Source of the DNA: Cyrtodaria siliqua
Lineage: Eukaryota; Mollusca; Bivalvia; Adapedonta; Hiatellidae
Direction of reading: 5' to 3'
NCBI GenBank assembly: GCA_037043455.1
Contig: JAWPHD010000094.1
Span: 1 to 64,000 of the forward strand
DNA length: 64,000 nt
Shown piece after piece: positions 40,880-51,395 of this stretch (position 1 is its first letter; each line of letters starts with the position of its first letter). A program made the translations under genes and the position numbers. Under the pieces are notes generated by a model that was given only the letters and a program-made list of their open reading frames with translations, did no database searches and was not told the DNA's origin.

Positions 40880-41340
40880 ATGAGTTATTGAATAAAAGAA
40901 AAAAAGGTTACTGAAAATATTGAACCTAAGTATGTTTAGCAAAAAATGGTAGAAAAATGCTAAGAGCAACATGTGCATCTTGTGGTTTTACTAAAACAAA
41001 GTTTGTCAAAAACACAAAAGGTGGTAATATTGATATTCATAAAGCTATGCTTCCTCTGTTGCCTAAAAAGGGATTAACGCTTCCTGGTTATAAATATTGT
41101 GGTCCTGGTAATCCACTTGATAGCGGAGAACCGGTAAATGAACTAGATGCTGTTTGCAAAGATCATGATTATTGTTGTGATGAAAATCCTAGTAATAAAT
41201 CAATGTGCGATAAAAACATGCTTGCTGGTTTGAAATCTAGTAAGTCTAAAACTATTAGAGAAAAGATTGCTAAGAATTTGATAGTAAAACTAGTTATTAG
41301 TACAAAATATAAACTTGGTCTTGGAAACTCAAAAAACTAG
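40880..41340 (+). pseudogene. PLA2-domain capsid-associated protein, 5' end damaged
   Basis: The promoter-like TAATCTAATCATATTATAT leads to an ATG at 40880, but TGA follows after three codons and more stops occur up to 40956. An ORF of 127 residues (40957-41340) remains. It has an N-terminal CxxC (C6, C9), a Ca-binding loop YKYCGPGN (45-52) and the catalytic H70-D71 in CKDHDYCC, as in parvoviral VP1-type and secreted phospholipases A2. In viruses this domain helps escape from endosomes. It may be translated from the internal ATG, but the upstream decay suggests a pseudogene. Confidence 0.8.
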
Positions 41341-41344
41341 AAAA

Positions 41345-42251
41345 GGCATTGAAATGGAAAGTTCACTCAACGCCGTGTGATTGTTAATGAAATTGATAAA
41401 ATATGGTCTGCTGACTTGGTTGACATGCAATCGTTTTCAAAGTATAATAAAGGTATAATATATAGTTGCTTACTGTTATTGATGTGTTTAGCAAATATGC
41501 TTGGGGCGTGCCGGTTCCAAATAAAACTGGTTTAGAAATTACCAAAGCGTTCCAACAGATAATCAGTACAGGAAGACAGTGTAAATTGTTGTGGGTTGAT
41601 CAAGGTGTGGAATTTTACAACAAAACGTTTAAGCAATTTCTTGATGATAATAATATCAAAATGTATCACACGTTTAATTTTGGAAAAGCTGTAGTAATTG
41701 AACGATTTAACAGAACATTAAAAGAAAAGATGTGGAAATATTTTACAGCTAACAATACAAATACATATTTAGACGTGTTGCAAGAAATGGTTGACAAGTA
41801 TAATAGCACAAAACATCGGAGTATTAAAATGACACCGACTGAAGCAAGTGATGACAAAAATAAAGGAACGGTTTATTTCAACTTGTACGGAAAGATGAAA
41901 AGTAATCAAATTAAGCCAAAGTTTAAAATTGGAGATAAAGTTAGAATCAGCAAATATAAAAGAACGTTTGAGAAAGGTTATACCCCGAATTGGACCGAAG
42001 AAATATTTGTTGTTGATAAAATTCAAAACACAAATCCTGTGAAATACAAAATAAAAGATTTAAACAACGAAAACATTGATGGCAGTTTTTATGAATTAGA
42101 AATGATAAAAGCAAAGCAAGAAATATTTAGGATTGAAAAAGTAATACGACGTGATTATAAAAAGAAAATAGCACTAATAAAATGGAAGGGTTATGATAAT
42201 AGCTATAATAGTTGGGTCCCATTTAAGGATATTCAAAACATTAAAACGTAA
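41345..42251 (+). pseudogene. RVE-family integrase with C-terminal chromodomain, 5' damaged
   Basis: The main frame (41466-42251, 261 residues) contains VIDVFSKYAWG, the second catalytic Asp (D45, LWVDQG) and the Glu (E79, VIERFN). A chromodomain spans about 220-261 (IEKVI, ALIKWKGYDNSYNSWVP). The first catalytic Asp lies in SADLVDM at about 41408-41428, in another phase, with a shift near 41460. The usual N-terminal zinc-binding part upstream of 41345 is missing. The enzyme inserts Polintons and makes the 6-bp duplication; the chromodomain probably guides it to marked chromatin. Confidence 0.9.
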
Positions 42252-42815
42252 TCGTACAAAAACTTCGAGGCCAAATATAATTAGCCTGCGCGTAATACCA
42301 GATAACGCTGTGTACCTTTAAGTGTCCCCGGAGACACTTTATTTGAAAAGCCGATATCGTTATACACTCGGTGTATTTAAAAAAACACGATATAAGCAGC
42401 CAGGTTTATTTACATGCTTCGCATACAATATCGATCCAATAAATTCTCATTTGTGGTTTATCAATATCATGCGACAGGCTAATTATATCCAACGCAGTGC
42501 TGGTATAATTTTTTAGTCAAAGGGAAATAACAGTTATTTTTATTTTGATAAATAATCGGCGTGGGTTATCTCTATTTGTATTTTTCCAATATGATGCTAA
42601 AAAGATTTAACATTTTGTAATACTTTTTTTTTGTTTTAATTAATATTTAAAAGTACTTTTACAAATATTAGAGCAAATGTTAACGCTATTATTACCAACA
42701 CAACTAATTTATCAGATTGTGTCGCAGCACAATGCTAATTAGAATTACTAACTATGATAATTTGAATTTATGCAAATTTAAAACCCTTTTTAAAGTTCTG
42801 CGGCCGGTGGTATAG

Positions 42816-42824
42816 TATATAAAG
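42816..42824 (+). promoter_or_regulatory. Candidate TATA box in the Polinton right region
   Basis: TATATAAAG lies in an otherwise less AT-rich stretch, flanked by two copies of GGTATAGTAT. It could serve the right-TIR ORF about 470 bases downstream. Weak evidence. Confidence 0.3.
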
Positions 42825-43182
42825 ACGATCGAGGTATAGTATCTATCGGTTATATGTATGCAAGTGTAGGTTACCTGGTGAAAATGACAGTTATTTGCTA
42901 AATTGTTGTAGTCTCACAATCATGGCGCTTAGTAGATGGTATCTGTGTAGTTCCGTTACTAGCAAACTAATATTGGGGTGCAGCTGCTAAAGAATTCTTC
43001 CCTGATATGTGTTTGCTGGTAACAGGCCTCGCCAAACTTTATGTGTATCTCTGCGTTTCATTTCGGTAGAGATATATCAAATAGAGTTCTGGTGATGTCT
43101 ATGGTGCGAGCCAGCCCATTGAAAAGTTAAACGGATTGTGAGATGAGCGCAAGCGCAGATTTCCGTATTAAAATCAGGTGAC

Positions 43183-43235
43183 ACATTAACGGCTGTGCAC
43201 AGCTGCGTAAAAAGTATTTGTACAGCCGTTAATGT
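43183..43235 (+). repeat. 14-bp stem-loop near the right TIR
   Basis: ACATTAACGGCTGT at 43183-43196 pairs with ACAGCCGTTAATGT at 43222-43235 with a 25-base loop. It lies about 50 bases outside the ORF in the right TIR. Confidence 0.8.
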
Positions 43236-43257
43236 AAAATACATGCGCATAACATGT

Positions 43258-43820
43258 GGATTTTGCAAAAATTTAGAAAATAAACTGTAAATGTTGTATG
43301 AGGAGGATATTAATAGAAGAGAATTGATGAGAGGTAGGCAACTCCAAGTAGAATATGAAGTAGTTCGTGATGATTTTACGGCCACCAAAAAAAGACGACT
43401 GCTGGTTGAAATGGATAATTATGAACGCGAGCTGGCCGGAAACAGAGAAGAGCTTCTTGAACTGAAATACAAAATAGCAAATGTAGGAAAATAAAATACT
43501 CCATGGTAAAAAATTATATGCAGAGATGATGAAGACTACTGCCCGGTTCCCGTCTGACTTTGCTTAATGAGTTGCAAATGTTATGTTATTAAAAAGACAA
43601 ACCGGATTGATTAGTAGTATAGATACTGAGAGTATTAGGCGAGTTTCCCTGAGCGGGGTGCTTGAGAAAACTGTTGAAATATGTTGGGATGTTGATTTAG
43701 GCGTTGATTTTAACTTACATTTATGAGAGTTACGCCTGAGTCCCCCCTGGCATATTTCACTAGTTATTCTCGTTCCCCGCGAGGGGAAACTGGCCTGGTA
43801 CTCTCAGTATCTATACTACT
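43258..43820 (-). repeat. Polinton right TIR with self-complementary tip
   Basis: The complement of the left TIR. The outer 38 bases (43783-43820) recur inverted at 43613-43650. It contains a small ORF at 43291-43494 that is broken in the left copy. Confidence 0.88.
43291..43494 (+). CDS. Small coiled-coil ORF inside the right TIR
   Basis: 67 residues, nearly all Arg/Glu/Leu-rich heptads (RRELMRGRQLQVEYEVV, LVEMDNYERELAGNREELLE), predicted as one long amphipathic helix. The matching region in the left TIR has a stop codon and a deletion. It is not a known Polinton core gene. It may be the remainder of a longer gene because the left-TIR frame extends differently upstream. Confidence 0.5.
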   Translation: MLYEEDINRRELMRGRQLQVEYEVVRDDFTATKKRRLLVEMDNYERELAGNREELLELKYKIANVGK

Positions 43821-43826
43821 ATTAAT
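43821..43826. other. Polinton target-site duplication, right
   Basis: ATTAAT abuts the right TIR and matches 30620-30625. A 6-bp duplication agrees with known Polinton integration. Confidence 0.9.
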
Positions 43827-44391
43827 GTTAACAGTTTCTTGATATTCGGAGTATACCGATTTTGAATTCAGATTCATTTTGTAAAATAACCGTAAGTTTA
43901 TAGTAATTATCGTCTACAAATGCGGACAGGTAGACTGTAGGGCAGGTGTGAATATTCGATATTGGATAACAATCAAAGAATAGCTCGACAATATATGTTT
44001 TTATAGATAATAATTAGTCGATCGAATGGTATACTATTTATAGCACAATGTGTATTAGGTCAGTATTTAGCACAATACAGAGACAGTTGACAACTGTCAA
44101 AAACAAAACGTTATGGAGTTAGTCTTTTGGGATCTGCTTCCCTTCTTTGATGCATTGGATTGCCTCCATGCTGCGGATGGGAACACCTCTCTCTTCTCCC
44201 GGAAATACAACATATATTATGCAACCCGCGATATAAGTTTTAGTCAATTTTTTGGCACGAACAAGCTGTCTTGCCTCGTACGCAAGGCTTTCACGATAGC
44301 GAGTCAAATGTCTTGAAAAAATATGCCATTGCCAAGTGATTTTCGACCACCATAAATTTAATTATTATCATTTACTCATTTAAAAATAGTT
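43827..44391. other. Right flank of the Polinton
   Basis: AT-rich DNA. Overlapping opposite ORFs at 44113-44316 (plus) and 44119-44307 (minus, RESLAYEARQLVRAKKL) have no recognised domain. Confidence 0.45.
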
Positions 44392-44944
44392 TTAAAGGGA
44401 ATTTAGCGACACAGCCAAACAATCTTTATTATTGAGAGTTCTGAAAAACCTGGAAAAGGGTGAAAGAATTATCAAAATCGGAAGATAAGCAAAACAGATA
44501 TGATCGTTTGAAGGTTCTGTTGAAACGGATATGGAAGCCGCCATTTTTAGAGCTATGACATCACAGTTCTAAATGAACATATATGGCATATTGATAAATA
44601 GGAACATTTACTCATTTATAGGGGGAAAATTAATGTAACTGTATGAAGAATATGTACAACTAATGGCAATAATGCTTTATATGCCCAGTTAAGGATTTTG
44701 CATTCGTTTGTATTGATTTGCTTTGCTCTAAATGATATTTATAAATATTCCATATATGGTCATATGGCAGTATGACATCATAGTTTTCAAAATGGCGGCT
44801 CCCATATCCATTTTAATACAACCTTCAAATGGTCATATCTTTTTTGTTTATCATCCGATTTTGATAATTCTTTCACCTTTTTGCAAGTCTTTCAGAACTC
44901 TCAATACAAGAGCTTGTTTGGCTGTGTCGCTATATTCCCTTTAA
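44392..44944. mobile_element. Foldback TTAA-flanked element, ~210-bp arms
   Basis: TTAA at 44392-44395 and 44941-44944 flanks long inverted arms. AGGGAATTTAGCGACACAGC on the left is complemented by GCTGTGTCGCTATATTCCCT on the right, and the similarity continues for about 210 bases on each side (for example 'gccgccatttt' / 'aaaatggcggc'). The central loop is about 140 bases and non-coding. A solo arm lies at 10765-10980. Confidence 0.85.
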
Positions 44945-45059
44945 TTTAAATATAATAAAAGAGTTACCATAGTAAAGGTGTATTACACTTAAATCTAAGG
45001 CAGCGTCTTTATATGTACCATAGTTAAGAAAAGAAAAAAAGTTTTTTGTCTCTCCTGAC

Positions 45060-45310
45060 CAATTAACCAAAGTGCACTTACGGAGTTATTGCGTTGATGG
45101 GACGAACTGTTTCTGCACATTAACTTTGCTTAAGAATGAGATATTGGCCTGAAACGTGGTGTGTATGTGGCTTATATGAAAAAGCAAGTTTGGGATTTCA
45201 TTTATGGTCAAGATCAAGGTCACTGTTACTGAAACAAAAGACCCGGTAGGGGACGTGTATTTGCTCTGCAATACTTGAGCATCTTGTTTTCCATATGACA
45301 TATGGAACAA
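45060..45310 (+). repeat. Degenerate dispersed repeat
   Basis: Phrases 'ttggcctgaaacgtgg', 'gtcaagatcaaggtcac' and 'tgctctgcaatacttgagc' are of the bivalve repeat style. Boundaries are unclear. Confidence 0.4.
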
Positions 45311-45649
45311 TCTTTAAATACCATCAATTATGCATTTCAATAGAACAACAAAAGCAAATGATAGTTGATAAATATATCGCGATACGTATCGACGTTCGTG
45401 ATGCGTATCGTATCGTGAGCTAGGTGTATCGTTGCAGCCTAGTATTAAAATGCTTTCTTAATAATATGGCTTGCTATGTGAGGATGGACAGTTGCAAGAT
45501 TATTTTTTTAGCAAAACATGATATGGCAATTTTTACTCCATGTGCGTCCAATATTTACAGTTTGCAAACCGATAACTTTCTTCACAGTATCTAGCCCGAA
45601 TAAGGGATTGAGGGAGTGTGTTTAAAAAAACCTCGGACGTCACCCCATC

Positions 45650-45840
45650 CGAACTTCTGTATGTATAGGAGTAGCGGTGGCCGCAAGGTAAGCATACTTG
45701 CCACTTGTCCCAGAGGTCACTGGCTCGAGTTATGGTGGGGTCACGTCCGGGATTTTTCATAATGCACTCCTGAAATACCCTCAGACAAGGTACTGTGGTG
45801 AACGTATGCCATCCTGTGCTGGGGATATAAAGCTGTCGGT
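45650..45840 (+). mobile_element. Possible tRNA-derived SINE (Leu/Ser-like head)
   Basis: GTAGCGGTGGCCGCAAGGTAAG (A-box part TGGCCGCAAGG) and a B-box-like GGCTCGAGTTA at about 45722 are spaced like a long-variable-arm tRNA. CCCTCAGACAAGGTACT downstream recalls the SINE core. The copy is diverged and unproven. Confidence 0.4.
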
Positions 45841-46354
45841 CTCGTGTGCAGTGTATCCTGTATCCTGTACATGTTAAATATCTCGCTGAACGTTTGTCTT
45901 AATCCGCGAATCACACCAGTATTTGAAACCTTCCCTGGAGACCGGCTGGCTGCTCAAACTACTCAAGGAGGGTGTAGCCATATAATTTATATAGGTAAAG
46001 ATCTAGATAGATGGTTGCACTACCAGAACTTTGCTTTTAAAAACATAGATTAAAAACGTTGAGATCTCATATTAGAAAAATCTTCAGATTTATTTAGCTG
46101 TAAACTCTTTGTCCATCGTCCGTCCGGGGTTAGCATTTGCTTTAATACCTTTCTCCAGCCAAATCATGAATACACTTGAACTACCAACACTATCAAACAC
46201 GATAACCGCGCATCGCGATTACTTCTCTGAAACTACTTGGTGGATTTTCATGAAACTTTATAGGAATGTTGCGCTGGATGTTTAGTAGGTCCTAAGTATA
46301 AATCAGTTCGGCCAACATTTCAAGATGGTCGCCGCAGCTAAAAACAGATTTTAA

Positions 46355-49300
46355 AAAGTAGACATGATGGTGTTCTACGCATGTAGACACGATGGTATTT
46401 ACACATGTAGAGGTACACTGTAGACACGATAATATTTACACATGTAGAGGTACACTGTAGACACGATAATATTTACACATGTAGAGGTACACTGTAGACA
46501 CGATAATATTTACACATGTAGAGGTACACTGTAGACACGATAATATTTACACATGTAGAGGTACACTGTAGACACGATAATATTTACACATGTAGAGGTA
46601 CACTGTAGACACGATAATATTTACACATGTAGAGGTACACTGTAGACACGATAATATTTACACATGTAGAGGTACACTGTATACACGATGGTATTCTACA
46701 CATGTAGACTTACATTGTAGATACGATACACGATGGTATTCTACATGCACAGTTATACTGTATACAAAGGTAGTCTACATATGTATAATTACACTGTATA
46801 CACGATGTTATTCTACGTGTAGAGTAACACTGTATATACGATGGTAGTCTAATCATGTATAATTACACTGTATACACGACGGTATTCTACGTGTAGAGTA
46901 ACACTGTATATACGATGGTAGTCTACACAAGTATAATTACACTGTATACACGATGTTATTCTACGTGTAGAGTAACACTGTATATACGATGGTAGTCTAA
47001 TCATGTATAATTACACTGTATACACGACGGTATTCTACGTGTAGAGTTAGACTGTATATACGATAGTAGTCTACTCATGTAGAGTGACACTTTAGACACG
47101 ATGGTATTCTATACAGGTAGAGTTACAATGTAGACCCGATGATACTCTATATGTAGAGTTACAATGTAGACATGATGCTATTCTACACATGTAGAGGTAC
47201 ACTGTAGACACGATTATATTCTACAAATGAAGAGTTACACTGTAGATACGATAATATTTACACATGTAGAGGTACACTGTATACACGGTGGTATTCTGCA
47301 CATGTAGACTTACATTGTAGATACGATACACGATGGTATTCTACATGCACAGTTATACTGTATACGAAGGTAGTCTACATATGTATAATTACACTGTATA
47401 CACGATGTTATTCTACGTGTAGAGTAACACTGTATATACGATGGTAGTCTAATCATGTATAATTACACTGTATACACGACGGTATTCTACGTGTAGAGTT
47501 AGACTGTATATACGATAGTAGTCTAATCATGTATAATTACACTGTATACACGACGGTATTCTACGTGTAGAGTTAGACTGTATATACGATAGTAGTCTAA
47601 TCATGTATAATTACACTGTATACACGACGGTATTCTACGTGTAGAGTTAGACTGTATATACGATAGTAGTCTACTCATGTAGAGTGACACTTTAGACACG
47701 ATGGTATTCTACATGTATAGTTACATTATATGTGCGATGGACAGGTAGAGTTACAATGTAGACCCGATGATACTCTATATGCAGAGTTATAATGTAGATA
47801 TGATGATATTCTACACATGTAGAGTTACAATGTAGAAACGATGCTATTCTACACATGTAGAGGTACACTGTATAAAATACGATATTCTACATGCACAGTT
47901 ATACTGTATACGATGGTAGTCTTCACAGGTATAATTACACTGTAGATACGATGGTTTTCTACACATGTAGAGTTACACTGTAGATACGATGGTATTCTAC
48001 ACATGTAGAGGTACACTGTAGACACGATGGTATTCTACACATATAGAGTTACTCTGTAGATACGATGGTATTCTACACATGTAGAGGTACAATGTAGACA
48101 CGATGGTATTCTACACATATAGAGTTACACTGTAGATACGATGGTATTCTACACATGTAGAGGTACAATGTAGACACGATGGTATTCTACACATATAGAG
48201 TTACACTGTAGATACGATGGTATTCTACACATGTAGAGGTACACTGTAGACACGATGGTATTCTACATGCACAGTTATACTGTATACGATGGTAGTCTAC
48301 ACAAGTATAATTACACTGTAGACACGATAATATTTTACATGCACAGTTATACTGTATACGATGGTAGTCTACACAAGTATAATTACACTGTAGACACGAT
48401 AATATTTTACATGCACAGTTATACTGTATACGATGGTATTCTACACAAGTATAATTACACTGTAGACACGATAATATTTTACATGCACAGTTATACTGTA
48501 TACGATGGTAGTCTACACAAGTATAATTACACTGTAGACACGATGATATTCTACGTGTAGAGTAACACTGTATATACGATGGTAGTCTAATCATGTATAA
48601 TTACACTGTATACACGACGGTATTCTACGTGTAGAGTAACACTGTATATACGATGATAGTCTAATCATGTATAATTACACTGTATACACGACGGTATTCT
48701 ACGTGTAGAGTAACACTGTATATACGATGGTAGTCTAATCATGTATAATTACACTGTATACACGACGGTATTCTACGTGTAGAGTAACACTGTATATACG
48801 ATGGTAGTCTAATCATGTATAATTACACTGTATACACGACGGTATTCTACGTGTAGAGTAACACTGTATATACGATGGTAGTCTATACAGGTAGAGTTAC
48901 AATGTAGACACGATGATACTCTATATGTAGAGTTACAATGTATACACGATGCTATTCTACACATGTAGATGTACACTGTATACAAGACGATATTCTACAT
49001 GCACAGTTATACTGTATACGATGGTAGTCTTCACAGGTATAATTACACTGCAGATACGATGGTATTCTACGTGTAGAGTCACACTGTATATACGATGGTA
49101 GTCTAATAATGTAGAGTTACACTGTAGACACCATGGTATTTTACATGTATATATAGTTACATTATATATACGATGGTAGTCTATACATGTTGAGTTACAA
49201 TGTAGACCCGATGATACTCTATATGTAGAGTTACAATGTAGACATGATGCTATTCTACACATGTAGAGTTACAATGTATACACGATGCTATTCTACACAT

Positions 49301-51395
49301 GTAGAGTTATGATGTATACACGATGGTATTCTATAAATGTAGAGGTACACTGCAGATACGATGGTATTCTACCCATGTAGAGGTACACTGTATACACGAC
49401 GGTATTCTACATGCACAGTTATACTGTATACGATGGTAGTCTACACAGGCATAATTACACTGTAGACACGATGGTATTTTACATATATAGTTACATTATA
49501 GTCTATACATGTAGAGTTACAATGTAGACCCGATTATACTCTATATGTAGAGTTACAATGTAGACATTATGCTATTCTACACATATAGAGTTACAATGTA
49601 AACACGATGGTATTCTTCACATAATAACTGTTTTATGTTACAATGTATACACGATGCTATTCTACACATGTGTAGAGTTACAATGTATACATGGTGGTAT
49701 TGTACACATGTAGAGTTACAGTGTATACACGATGGTATTCTACATATGTTATGTTACAATGTATACACGATGGTATTCTACACATGTAGAGTTACAATGT
49801 AAACACGATGGTATTCTACACATAATTAGTTGCAATGTATACACGATGGCATTGTAGACATGTAGAGTTACAATGTAGACACAATGGTAGTCTGCACTTG
49901 TTTATGTTACAATGTATACACGATGCTATTCTACATATGTATAGTTACAATGTATACACGATGGTATTCTACATATGTAGACTTACAATGTATACACGAT
50001 GGTATTCTACACATGTAATGATACAATGTGTACGCGATGTTATTCTACACATGTAATGATACAATGTGTACGCGATGTTATTCTACACATGTAATGATAC
50101 AATGTGTACGCGATGCTATTCTACACATGTAATGTTACGATGTATACACAATGGTATTCTACACATGTAATGTTACAATGTACACAGCGATGGTATTCTA
50201 CACGTGTATAGTAACAATGTATAAACGATGATATTCTACACATGTAATGTTACAATGTATAAACGATGATATTCTACACATGTAATGTTACAATGTATAC
50301 ACGATGGTATTCTACACGTGTATAGTAAAAATGTATACACGATGGTATTCTACACATGGTATGTTACAATGTATACATGATGGTATTCTACACGTGTATA
50401 GTAACAATGTATACACGATGGTATTCTACACGTGTATATCGACAATGTATACACGATGGTATTTTACACGTATATAGTGTAACAAGGTGTACACGATGGT
50501 ATTCTTTTCATGTAATGTTACAATATATACACGATGGTATTCTACACATGTAATGATACAATGTATACACGATGGTATTCTACACATGTATAGTAACAAT
50601 GTATAGTAACAATGTATAGTAACAATGTATACACGATGGTATTCTACACTTGGTATGTTGCAATGTATACACGATGGTATTCTACGCATGTATAGTAACA
50701 ATGTAAACACGATGGTATTCTACACATGTAGAGTTACAATGTATACACGATGGTATTCTACACATGGTATGTTACAATGTATACACGATGGTATTATACA
50801 CATGTATAATAACAATGTATACACGATGGTATTCTACACGTGTATAGTAACAATGTATACACGATGGTATTCTACACATGTATAGTAACAATGTAAACAC
50901 GATGGTATTCTACACATGTAGAGTTACAATGTATACACGATGGTATTCTACACATAGTATGTTACAATGTATACACGATGGTATTATACACATGTATAGT
51001 AACAATGTATACACGATGGTATTCTACACGTGTTAGTAACAATGTATACACGATGGTATTCTACACATATATAGTAACAATGTATGCACGATGGTATTCT
51101 ACACGTGTATAGTAACAATGTGTACACGATGGTATTCTACACATGGTATGTTACAATGTATACACGATGGTATTCTACACATGTATAGTAACAATGTATA
51201 CACGATGGTATTCTACACATGTAATGTTACAATGTATACACGATGGTATTCTACACGTGTATAGTAACAATGTATACACGATGGTATTCTACACATGTAA
51301 TGTTACAATGTATACACGATGGTATTCTACACATGTATAGTAACACTGTATATACGATGGTATTCTATACATATATAGTAACACTGTATACACCT
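46355..51395. repeat. 5-kb minisatellite of 37-38-bp units with higher-order structure
   Basis: About 130 units related to ACACGATGGTATTCTACACA plus TGTAGAGTTACAATGTAT fill the interval. Sub-blocks differ. At 46420-46679 there are seven apparently identical 37-bp units. 46730-47040 is repeated at 47335-47640. 48260-48545 is a fourfold 72-bp dimer, and 48545-48880 alternates two unit types. 49620-51395 is a more regular 38-bp field. The whole array is non-coding. ORFs on both strands (up to 135 residues at 48187-48594 minus) arise from the 72-bp phase. Confidence 0.95.

Larger units (their letters stand above)
42252..43257. other. Polinton right non-coding region with hairpins
   Basis: No gene is recognised between the integrase and the right TIR. 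Visible structures are a perfect hairpin at about 42321-42341 (AAGTGTC/GACACTT), TATATAAAG near 42816, and a 14-bp inverted repeat ACATTAACGGCTGT / ACAGCCGTTAATGT at 43183-43235. The ORF at 42322-42516 has no recognisable content. Confidence 0.6.
30626..43820. mobile_element. Polinton/Maverick virus-like transposon, 13,195 bp
   Basis: The boundaries are set by long TIRs beginning AGTAGTATAGATA and by a 6-bp duplication ATTAAT at 30620-30625 and 43821-43826, the length known for Polintons. The cargo matches the family: protein-primed polymerase B, A32-type ATPase, major and minor capsid proteins, adenain-type protease, RVE integrase with chromodomain, and a PLA2 domain protein. Left-side genes run mostly on the minus strand and right-side genes on the plus strand. 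Polymerase, capsid, protease and integrase genes are disrupted, so this copy is defective. It is likely relatively recent, because TIRs and several ORFs are still well preserved. Confidence 0.96.

Noticed and set aside
41466..42251. LTR retrotransposon integrase
   Set aside because: No gag, protease-RT or LTR is present. It lies with capsid and ATPase genes between Polinton TIRs, and the chromodomain-bearing RVE type is usual there.
42321..42341. Histone-type 3' stem-loop
   Set aside because: The AAGTGTC/GACACTT hairpin lacks the canonical histone stem-loop sequence and there is no histone gene nearby. It is listed only as a hairpin.
44119..44307. 62-residue minus-strand ORF just right of the Polinton
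   Set aside because: It has a protein-like composition (RESLAYEARQLVRAKKL) but no known domain, and an overlapping ORF of similar length lies on the plus strand. It may be an exon, but this cannot be supported.
48187..48594. 135-residue Cys-rich repeat protein on the minus strand
   Set aside because: Its 24-residue period equals the 72-bp DNA repeat, it is open on both strands at once, and it has no flanking coding sequence.
46355..51395. CRISPR-like regular array of short repeats
   Set aside because: The units are contiguous with no unique spacers, every part of the unit is repeated, and the context is animal nuclear DNA. It is a minisatellite.
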